DNA of 64,000 nt from Sphingomonas azotifigens NBRC 15497 (GTDB lineage Bacteria > Pseudomonadota > Alphaproteobacteria > Sphingomonadales > Sphingomonadaceae), in NCBI RefSeq assembly GCF_002091475.1, contig NZ_BCTR01000019.1, positions 1 to 64,000 on the forward strand, given 5' to 3'. Of this stretch, positions 29,363 to 36,770 are shown in pieces (the stretch's first letter is position 1; every line of letters begins with the position of its first letter). The notes beneath the pieces were generated by a model that had not been told where the DNA came from, made no database searches, and saw only the letters and a program-made list of their open reading frames with translations. The translations under genes were made by a program, and so were the position numbers.

Positions 29363-29770
29363 GGCCGGCGTCCGAGCCATAGGCCGAGGAGGCGCCGCCG
29401 GTCACTACCTCGACGCGCTTGATCAGCGCCTGGGGGAAGGTGTTGACGTCGACCACGCCGCTCGTCGCCGAGGGTACTGAGCGTTGCCCGTCGAACAGCA
29501 CCAGCGTGCGGCTCGATCCCAGCGAACGCAGGTTGACCGAGGCGATGCCCGCCAGCCCGTTGCTCAGCGAGCCGTTGGAATTGGCCGCGGTCGAGCTGCC
29601 GCGCACCGCCGGCAGGGTGTTGGCCAGATCGGCGATGTTCGCCGGTGCCACGGTCTGGATCTCCTTGCTGCTGATCACGCTCACCGGCGTGGGAGCGCTA
29701 TAGCCGTCGCGCTCGATGCGCGAGCCGGTGACGACGATGTCGCCGCCCTCGCGCTGGGCCTCCCCGGTCA
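29363..29770 (-). pseudogene. TonB-dependent receptor fragment (plug domain only)
   Basis: The minus-strand frame reads GGDIVVTGSRIERDGYSAP, then a plug domain (PVSVISSKEIQTVAPANIAD, SLGSSRTLVLFDGQRSVPSA, RVEVVTGGASSAYGSDA). It stops being receptor-like at about 29363, where a normal receptor would continue for some 700 residues. There is no signal peptide or start at its 5' side, which abuts an Lrp remnant in another frame. It is a decayed internal piece, not a functional gene. Confidence 0.8.
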
Positions 29771-30066
29771 GCGGGTCGACATGGCGCTGCAGAAAGACAT
29801 CGAGGGGCAGCGCACCACCACCGCTTCGAACTCGTTCAGCGCCTGTTCCGCCTGCGAACTCAGCTCGATCGACACGAGCACGTCGATGCCATAGCCGAGC
29901 GCCGACATGTTGACGTCGGCGGTATAGCCGCGGAACACGCCGCGCTATTCCAGGATCTTGCGGCGGCGCGCGGTTGCGGTGCTGGAAAGATGTACGCGCT
30001 CACCAAGTGCCACGTCCGAAGTGCGCCCGTCCGTCACCAGATGGTGCAGGATGATCGACGGTATCG
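29768..30066 (-). pseudogene. Lrp/AsnC family regulator remnant with in-frame stop
   Basis: The frame reads ILHHLVTDGRTSDVALGERV and ARRRKILE, then a TAG at 29945-29947. It continues RGVFRGYTADVNMSALGYG, IDVLVSIELSSQAEQAL and NEFEAVVVRCPSM before a TGA at 29768. This is the helix-turn-helix and the first part of the RAM effector domain of an AsnC/Lrp protein. The extreme N-terminus and the last 50-60 residues are missing. The premature stop and fusion to a receptor fragment show decay by deletion. Confidence 0.78.
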
Positions 30067-30078
30067 GTGCGCCCGGCG

Positions 30079-31443
30079 CTAGTAGCCGGTTCGGCCGCAG
30101 CGGATCGTCACGGCGCTCCCCTGCGGCGCAAATCCGAGCGCGAAGCCATGCAGGTCGACGATCGCCTTTACCAGCGCAAGGCCGAGCCCGGCGCCGCTTC
30201 CCTCGATACGCACGCGATAGAAACGCTGGGTGACCAGCGACCGCTCTGCCGGGGGCACGCCGTCGCCCTGGTCTGCGATCGCGATCACCGGCATGCCGGC
30301 ATCGAGCAGCAGCCGAACCGTTACCGTGCCGCCGGGCGGGCCGAACTTCATCGCATTGTCGATCAGGTTGGCGACGGCCTCGATCAGCAGGCTGGCATCG
30401 CCATCGATCGGCGGCACCGGCACGCAATTGCAATGCAGGTGAATCCCGCGATCCTCGGCGACCGGGCGGTGCAGCTCGCAGGCATCCTCCACCAGGCGGG
30501 TCAGGTCGACGGGCGCGAAGCGGCTGCGGCGGGCGCCGTCTTCCAGCTCGCGCAGGCGCAGCAGCGCGGCGACGATGCCTAGCAGGCCGTCGATCTCCGC
30601 CAGGCTGCGGTCAATCACCCGTTCGAAGCCCGCGCGGTCCTGGGCTTCGCGCAGGCCGCGCTCCAGTCCGGCGCGCAGGCGGGTGAGTGGGGTACGCAGC
30701 TGATGCGCGATGTCGTCGCCGATGCCGCGCACATCGGCCACCAGCATCTGCAGCCGATCGAGCATCGTATTGATGTGCGCGCAGAGCAGCCCGAAGCTGT
30801 CGGGCCGGGCCGGCACGGGCAGCCGCTGGGCGAGATCGCCCGAGACGATCCGTTCGGTAAGCAGTCGCATCGTATCCACCTGCCGCGCGGCGCGGCGCCC
30901 GGCGACGAGGCCGACGCCGAGCGCGAGCACCAGCCCGGGGAGCAGGCCGAACAGCAGCGATTGCCAGGTCAGCCGCAGCGCTTCCTCGGTATCGTCCAGG
31001 TCCATGCCGCTCAGCAGCCTGGTGCCGTCGGACAGCGGGCAGAGCGTCAGCCGGGCAACGTCGCTGGTCTTGCCGGGGAGCTCGGTAGGGGCCACGGGGG
31101 CGACGATCGAGGCGCCGGTGCCGGCCGGCAACACCGGCATCGTCGCGACATTGCCGGCGATGCGCCGTCCGTGCGCATCGAACAGCGCAAGGAAGCGCTC
31201 GCGGTGGATGTCGCGGGCCAGCCGCTCGCGCAGTTCCTCGGCCCGCTCGGCTGGCGGCGTCAGCGCGAAGAAGCTGCAATCGTCGAGCAGCGTGTGCTCG
31301 ATGGCGCGACGGTGATTGCCGTTGGCGGTGACCCAGAAGATCGCGGCCAGCACCAGCGACTGGAGGATCAGGATCGCCGCAAGCGCGCCGCCCCAGCGCC
31401 AGGTCGCGCGGGTGCGCGGGTCAGGCCGGAACATCGAAAACAT
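30079..31443 (-). CDS. Two-component sensor histidine kinase
   Basis: About 454 residues. There are two membrane helices (LAAILILQSLVLAAIFWV and LLFGLLPGLVLALGVGLVAG) flanking a periplasmic sensor of about 130 residues. Then come HAMP (about 185-240), HisKA with DDIAHQLRTPLTRLRAG (phospho-His) and HATPase with NLIDNAMKFG and GAGLGLALVKAI. The ATG overlaps the response regulator by 23 bases, so the pair is translationally coupled. The position next to an RND metal-type pump suggests it senses a metal or toxic cation in the periplasm; this is inference. An ATG at 31434 is an alternative start. Confidence 0.9.
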   Translation of the reverse strand: MFSMFRPDPRTRATWRWGGALAAILILQSLVLAAIFWVTANGNHRRAIEHTLLDDCSFFALTPPAERAEELRERLARDIHRERFLALFDAHGRRIAGNVATMPVLPAGTGASIVAPVAPTELPGKTSDVARLTLCPLSDGTRLLSGMDLDDTEEALRLTWQSLLFGLLPGLVLALGVGLVAGRRAARQVDTMRLLTERIVSGDLAQRLPVPARPDSFGLLCAHINTMLDRLQMLVADVRGIGDDIAHQLRTPLTRLRAGLERGLREAQDRAGFERVIDRSLAEIDGLLGIVAALLRLRELEDGARRSRFAPVDLTRLVEDACELHRPVAEDRGIHLHCNCVPVPPIDGDASLLIEAVANLIDNAMKFGPPGGTVTVRLLLDAGMPVIAIADQGDGVPPAERSLVTQRFYRVRIEGSGAGLGLALVKAIVDLHGFALGFAPQGSAVTIRCGRTGY

Positions 31444-32098
31444 AGCCTTGTCCCCGCACGTTGCGGATCAGCTGCAGTTCGCCCTCGCCATCCACCTTGC
31501 GGCGCAGGCGGCCGATATGCACGTCGACGACGTTGCTGTTGGGCTCGAAGCTATAGCCCCACACATCCTGGAGCAGCATCGATCGGGTGACGATGCGGCC
31601 GGGACGGCGCACCAGATAGTCGAGCAGCTTGAGCTCGCGCGGCAGCAGGTCGAGCGGGCGGCCGGCGCGGCTGGCCTTGCCCTCAAGCAGATCGAGATCG
31701 AGCGGGCCGACGATCAGCCGGGTGTCGCGGCGTTCGTCGGGGCGGCGGAGCAGCGCCTCCACCCGGGCGAGCAGCTCGACCAGCGCGAACGGTTTGGGGA
31801 GATAGTCGTCGCCGCCCGCGCGCAGGCCGCGGACACGATCGTCGAGGCTGCCAAGCGCGCTCAGCACCAGCGCCGGGGTGCGGAAACCGTCGGCGCGCAG
31901 GGCGGCGATCAGGTCCAGCCCCTCGCCATCCGGCAATTGGCGATCGACGATCAGCAGGTCGATGCCGCCGGCGCGCACCGCTTCGGCGGCCGCCGCCAGC
32001 GTGGCGCGGTGGTGCACGCCGTGGCCGGCGGCGGCCAGCTCCAGCCGGATCTCGTCGGCGGTGCCGGGATCGTCTTCGAGGAGCAGGATCTGCGTCAC
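31421..32098 (-). CDS. OmpR/PhoB family response regulator
   Basis: About 225 residues. The receiver domain has LLLEDDP, the phospho-Asp in LLIVDRQLPDG and the lysine in DDYLPKPFA. The C-terminal winged helix has LKLLDYLVRRPGRIVTRSML and VVDVHIGRLRRKVD. It forms an operon with the histidine kinase and is divergent from the efflux genes. GTG at 32098 is chosen because the domain starts right after it; a TTG 12 codons upstream is possible. The palindrome at 32145 in the divergent promoter is a candidate binding site. Confidence 0.88.
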   Translation of the reverse strand: MTQILLLEDDPGTADEIRLELAAAGHGVHHRATLAAAAEAVRAGGIDLLIVDRQLPDGEGLDLIAALRADGFRTPALVLSALGSLDDRVRGLRAGGDDYLPKPFALVELLARVEALLRRPDERRDTRLIVGPLDLDLLEGKASRAGRPLDLLPRELKLLDYLVRRPGRIVTRSMLLQDVWGYSFEPNSNVVDVHIGRLRRKVDGEGELQLIRNVRGQGYVFDVPA

Positions 32099-32144
32099 GG
32101 TTGCGGTGTTTCGCCGCGAGCGGCGCGCCGTCAACTGAATTGCG

Positions 32145-32159
32145 GTTCAGAGTCTGAAC
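32145..32159. promoter_or_regulatory. Palindrome in the divergent promoter of the two-component and efflux genes
   Basis: GTTCAG-AGT-CTGAAC is a perfect 6-bp inverted repeat. It overlaps a partial direct repeat, CTGAATTGCGGTT (32135-32147) and CTGAACGCGGTT (32154-32165). Both lie between the response regulator start and the outer-membrane-factor gene, where an OmpR-type regulator would be expected to bind. Confidence 0.45.
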
Positions 32160-32225
32160 GCGGTTTTAGTCGACGCCCCTGAAGCGGCGCCGGTAGGGGG
32201 CGCGCGGATGGATCGGAGACGAACG

Positions 32226-33479
32226 ATGCGGATGCTGATGGCTGCCTTGGGGATGGGGCTCGCAACGCCCGCGCTGGCGCAAAGCGGTCCGGCCGTGTCG
32301 CTCGATGCGCTCGCGCGCGACGTGGTGGCCAACAATCCCGAACGGCAATTCTACCAGCAGCAGATCGACGCCGCGGGCGTGGTGCGCGAAGCCGCCGGGC
32401 GCTGGGCGGATCCCGAAGCGACGGTGGAATTCGGTCAGCGCCGCGCGACCGACGTCAATACCGGGGCGCTGAACGGCGAGGGGATGACCTATGCCGTATC
32501 GGTTACCCAGCCGATCGAATTCGGCGGACGCGTTGCGCTCCGGCGGGCGATCGCCGACCGCCAGGTGGCACTGGCGCGGATTGGCCTGCAGCAGTTCGAG
32601 GCGACGCTCGCGGCGCGGGCGCGTTCGCTCGGCTACCGGCTGTTCGCGGCGGACGAGAAGGCGGGGGCGGCGCGCGCGGTTGCCAACCGGATGCGGACGC
32701 TGGCGCAGGTGATCGTCGCGCGCGATCCCGCCGGCCCCTCGCCGCAGCTGGAGGCGACCGCGCTTCAGGCCAGCGCGATCAGTGCCGAGCGCAGCGCCGC
32801 GGCGGCGGATGCCGAGGCGAATGCGATCCTGTACGAGCTCAACCAGCTGCGCGGCGCGCCCTTTGCCGCGCGCGTTCGCATCGTCCGGCCGGACATGAGC
32901 CTGCCCGATCTGCCGCCCGATGGGGCGCTCGTCAGCAAGGCCAGCGCCAATAATTTCGAGTTGCAGGCACTGCGGGCGCAGTTCGAGCAGCAGGGGCTGC
33001 GCGTCGATCTGGCGCGGAAGGCACGCATTCCGGTGGTGAGCGTCGGCCCCTATTATGATCGCGCGCGATCGGACATTCGCGAGACCAATGTCGGCGTCCG
33101 CCTCACCACCAGTATTCCCCTGTGGAATCGCCAGGCCGGCGATGTCGCCGCCGAGCAGGGGCGGCAGGCACAGGCGAACGCTGCGTTGATCGCCGCCGAG
33201 CGCCGCATCGCCCGCGAGGTGTTCGATCAGGCCGCGCAATATCAGGCCAAGCGCGAGGCGCTGGCGAAATGGGAGGGCGCGTCGGCGCAGCACTTTGCCG
33301 CCGCGGCGGCGGAGGCAGATCGCAACTACCGGCTGGGGGCGATTCCGCTGACCACCTATACCCAGATGCAGCAGGCCTATCTGGAAGCGACCAGCGCGAT
33401 CCTCGACACCCGCCGTGATGCGATCGAGGCGCTGCTCCAACTGCGCGCCTTGAACGGCGGCAATCCGCTGGCGCGCTGA
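32226..33479 (+). CDS. Outer membrane factor of RND efflux system (TolC/CzcC-like)
   Basis: About 417 residues. A signal peptide (MRMLMAALGMGLATPALA) is followed by the paired helical and beta repeats of outer membrane efflux proteins, including VSVTQPIEFGGRVALRRAIA and VGVRLTTSIPLWNRQAGDVA, the two equivalent strand-turn segments. These proteins form the trimeric exit duct for RND pumps. The RND gene starts 4 bases after the stop. The ATG at 32226 follows GGAGA at good spacing; one at 32208 is in frame. There is no membrane fusion protein gene beside it. Confidence 0.88.
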   Translation: MRMLMAALGMGLATPALAQSGPAVSLDALARDVVANNPERQFYQQQIDAAGVVREAAGRWADPEATVEFGQRRATDVNTGALNGEGMTYAVSVTQPIEFGGRVALRRAIADRQVALARIGLQQFEATLAARARSLGYRLFAADEKAGAARAVANRMRTLAQVIVARDPAGPSPQLEATALQASAISAERSAAAADAEANAILYELNQLRGAPFAARVRIVRPDMSLPDLPPDGALVSKASANNFELQALRAQFEQQGLRVDLARKARIPVVSVGPYYDRARSDIRETNVGVRLTTSIPLWNRQAGDVAAEQGRQAQANAALIAAERRIAREVFDQAAQYQAKREALAKWEGASAQHFAAAAAEADRNYRLGAIPLTTYTQMQQAYLEATSAILDTRRDAIEALLQLRALNGGNPLAR

Positions 33480-33483
33480 CACC

Positions 33484-36400
33484 ATGCAGCGCTGGCTCCA
33501 CTGGGTAACCCATCACCGGCTCGCCGTCGCGGCGGTCAGCGCGGTCGTCGCAGCTGTCGGGCTCTGGTCTTATTTCAGCCTGCAGATCGATGCCATCCCG
33601 GACATCACCGGCGTGCAGGTGCAGATCAACACGCCCGTCGCCGCGCTCGCACCCGAGGAGATCGAGCGGCTGGTGACGCTGCCGATCGAGCGGGCGATGG
33701 GCGGCCAGCCGGGGCTCGACCAGACCCGCTCGCTCACCAAGACCGGGCTGAGCCAGGTCACGCTGCTCTACAAGGACGGGACGGACCAGCTGAAGGCGCG
33801 CCAGCTCGTCACCGAGCGGCTCAATGCGGTGCGCGACCAGCTGCCGGCGGGCAGCACCCCGCAGCTGGCGCCGATCACCACCGGCCTCGGCGAGATCTAT
33901 TACTACACGCTCGAATGGCGCCAGCCGCCGCCGGGCATGTCGGCCGAGCGCCAGTTGATGGAGCTCTACGAGGCGCAGGAATATACCGTGCGGCCAATGC
34001 TGCGCGCGGTGGCCGGCGTCGCCGACGTCAACTCGAATGGGGGACTGGAGGAGCAATATGTCGTCCAGCCGGATCCGGCCAGGCTGACCGCGCACGGAAT
34101 CACCGCCGCCGAGCTGGCGCAGGCGGTGGCGGGCAATGTCGAGAATGCAGGTGGTGGCATTATCGCGCGTGGGGCCGAACGCTTTGCCGTTCGCACCGAT
34201 GCGCGGGTAATGACCGCCGAGCAGATCGGCGCGATCCCGGTCAAGTTTGCCGCCGGCGTGGTGCCGTTGCAGGTCCGCGACCTCGCCACCGTCGTCACCA
34301 GCCATGGTCCGCGCCAGGGGGCCGCGACGCAGAACGGGCGCGAGACGGTGCTCGGCACCGCGATGATGCTGGTCGGGCAAAACAGCCGTCAGGTTGCGCT
34401 GCGGATCGAGGCCGCGCTGCCCGCGATCCGGGAGGCACTGCCCAAGGGCATGACGATCGACCGGCAATATAGCCGCGCCGATCTGGTCGACCGCACGATC
34501 GCGACGGTAGAGCGCAACCTCGGCGAAGGCGCGCTGCTGGTTGCGCTGGTGCTGCTGGTGGTGATGGGCAATTGGCGCGCGGCGCTGATCGTCGCACTCG
34601 TCATCCCGCTCGCCTTCCTCGTCACCGTCGCCGGCATGCATGCGATCGGCGTGTCGGGCAATCTGATGAGCCTCGGCGCGCTCGACTTCGGGCTGATCGT
34701 CGACGGCGCGATCGTCGTGGTCGAGAATGCGCTGCGGCTGCTGGCGGTGCGGCGGCAGGAAAAGGGCGGCGACCTCGACATCGAAGAACGCCGCGCGATC
34801 GTCGCCGAGGCGGCACGCAGCGTGGCGCGGCCCACCTTTTTCGGCATCGCCATCATCGCGCTCGTCTATGTGCCGGTGCTGAGCCTGGGCGGGGTGGAGG
34901 GGAAGCTGTTCCAGCCGATGGCCCAGGCGGTCATGCTGGCGATCGTCGCCGGGCTCGCCTGGACCTTCACGATCGTGCCGATGCTCTCCGCCTGGCTGCT
35001 CCGCGCACCGGTTACCCATGCCGAGCCGGAGGAGGAGAAGGGGCTGATCGGCCTCGCCAACCGCGCCTATACGCCGGTGCTCTCCGCAGCCCTCGCGCAT
35101 CCATTGCTCTTGGTGATCGGCGCGGCGGCGCTGCTGGGCGCGACCGTTCTCACCTTCCGGACGCTCGGCTCGCAATTCACTCCGCAACTCGACGAAGGTG
35201 CGATCACCGCGATGGTCTACCGCCCGGTCGGCATGTCGCTGGAGCGCAGCCTCGCCATCGAGCAGGCGACCGAGGTGGCGATCCGCAAGGCCTTCCCCCA
35301 GGTCACCCACAGCTTCTCGCGCATCGGCACCAGCGAAGTCGCGACCGATCCGATGCCGCCCGAACAGAACGACCTCTACATCTTCTACGCGCCGGAGAAG
35401 GACTGGCCGAAGGGCGAGGGCAAGCCGCGCACCAAGGAGGAACTGGTCGCCGGCATCGAGAATGTCGCCCAACAGGTCTATGCCGGGCAGAATCTCGAAT
35501 TCGCCCAGCCGATCGAGATGCGCTTCAATGAGATGCTGGAGGGCGTGCGCGCTGACGTCGCAGTAAAGATCTACGGCGACGATTATGACGTGCTCGAACG
35601 CGCGGCGGCGCAGGCGAAGGCGATCCTGGCGAAGCAGCCCGGCACCGCAGGCGTCGAGTTCGAAACCTCCGGTCGCCCCAAGACGATCGTGGTCGAACTC
35701 GACCACGCGGCGTTGCTGCGGCTGGGGATCGGCACCCAGGAAGTGAACAAGGCGATCAGCGACGCAGTGGCCGGAGCCGAGGTGGGCTTCATCCCGCACA
35801 ATGCCGCGCGCCACGCGATCGTGATCCGCATGGCCGAGGGACTGCGCGCCAACCCGCAGGCGATCCTCGCGCTGCCCCTGCGGGTCGGCGCCTATGGCAT
35901 CGTGCCACTGTCGCGCGTCGCACGGCTGCGCGAGACGAAGATGGTCGAGCCGATCCTCCACGATGACGGCAATCGGCGCGCCGCGCTGATGGTGAACCTG
36001 TCGACCAGCGATCTCGCCGGCTATGTCGACAAGGCACGGGCGGCGCTGACGCAGCAGATCAAGCTGCCCCCCGGCCACCGAATCGAGTTCGGCGGGCAGT
36101 ACCACCAGCTCGAAGCCGCCCAGCGGCGGCTGGCGATCGTGGTGCCGGTGGCGCTGCTGATGATCTTCCTGCTGGTCTATGCCGCGCTCGGCAGCCTGCG
36201 CGAGGCGGCGATCGTCTATACCGGTATTCCGTTCGCGATCACCGGCGGGGTGCTTGCGCTATGGCTGCGCGGCATGCCCTTCTCGATCACCGCGGCGATC
36301 GGCTTCATCGCGCTGTCGGGCATTGCGATGCTCAACGGGCTGGTGCTGATCGACCATATCAATGGCCTGCGCGATGGCCGCGAAGGCGAGGCGCTGCCGA

Positions 36401-36624
36401 TCGACGATGCGGTGCGCCAGGGCGCGCGCGACCGGCTGCGGCCGGTGCTGTCGACCGCGCTGGTCGCCTCGATCGGCTTCCTGCCGATGGCGATCGCGAG
36501 CGGTGCCGGCGCCGAAGTGCAGCGCCCGCTCGCCACGGTGGTGGTCGGCGGCATCGTTACCTCGACATTGCTCACGCTGGTTTTGCTGCCGAGCCTGTAT
36601 CGCTGGGTGCTGCGGCGCGCTTGA
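33484..36624 (+). CDS. Heavy-metal-type RND efflux pump (CzcA/CusA family)
   Basis: About 1046 residues. It has the RND layout of twelve helices and two large periplasmic loops. The helix-4 proton-relay motif LDFGLIVDGAIVVVEN matches the CzcA-type DFG-VDGA-VEN, with the two Asp and one Glu used for divalent cations. Other family marks are IDAIPDITGVQVQINTPVAA near the N-terminus and GVEGKLFQPMAQAV. It should expel metal cations such as Zn, Co or Cd. It is directly coupled to the outer-membrane factor, and the regulatory pair is divergent. The adaptor subunit (CzcB/CusB) is missing here, so it must be encoded elsewhere or not used. Confidence 0.93.
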   Translation: MQRWLHWVTHHRLAVAAVSAVVAAVGLWSYFSLQIDAIPDITGVQVQINTPVAALAPEEIERLVTLPIERAMGGQPGLDQTRSLTKTGLSQVTLLYKDGTDQLKARQLVTERLNAVRDQLPAGSTPQLAPITTGLGEIYYYTLEWRQPPPGMSAERQLMELYEAQEYTVRPMLRAVAGVADVNSNGGLEEQYVVQPDPARLTAHGITAAELAQAVAGNVENAGGGIIARGAERFAVRTDARVMTAEQIGAIPVKFAAGVVPLQVRDLATVVTSHGPRQGAATQNGRETVLGTAMMLVGQNSRQVALRIEAALPAIREALPKGMTIDRQYSRADLVDRTIATVERNLGEGALLVALVLLVVMGNWRAALIVALVIPLAFLVTVAGMHAIGVSGNLMSLGALDFGLIVDGAIVVVENALRLLAVRRQEKGGDLDIEERRAIVAEAARSVARPTFFGIAIIALVYVPVLSLGGVEGKLFQPMAQAVMLAIVAGLAWTFTIVPMLSAWLLRAPVTHAEPEEEKGLIGLANRAYTPVLSAALAHPLLLVIGAAALLGATVLTFRTLGSQFTPQLDEGAITAMVYRPVGMSLERSLAIEQATEVAIRKAFPQVTHSFSRIGTSEVATDPMPPEQNDLYIFYAPEKDWPKGEGKPRTKEELVAGIENVAQQVYAGQNLEFAQPIEMRFNEMLEGVRADVAVKIYGDDYDVLERAAAQAKAILAKQPGTAGVEFETSGRPKTIVVELDHAALLRLGIGTQEVNKAISDAVAGAEVGFIPHNAARHAIVIRMAEGLRANPQAILALPLRVGAYGIVPLSRVARLRETKMVEPILHDDGNRRAALMVNLSTSDLAGYVDKARAALTQQIKLPPGHRIEFGGQYHQLEAAQRRLAIVVPVALLMIFLLVYAALGSLREAAIVYTGIPFAITGGVLALWLRGMPFSITAAIGFIALSGIAMLNGLVLIDHINGLRDGREGEALPIDDAVRQGARDRLRPVLSTALVASIGFLPMAIASGAGAEVQRPLATVVVGGIVTSTLLTLVLLPSLYRWVLRRA

Positions 36625-36770
36625 GCGCGCATCCCGCCCTATGAACGGACCGCTCCGGTCCCTTAGCCGCCGACAGGCGTACGCGGAGCAGGCGAACGGG
36701 TAGCATCTGGTGCGAGAGGGAACCGGGCAAGGCCGTTTTGGCACGGCTGGACGCGCTGGACAGCGCGGGG

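Noticed and set aside
33103..36105. 1000-codon open frame opposite the RND pump
   Set aside because: Antisense shadow with His/Asp/Arg-rich composition and no recognisable motif.
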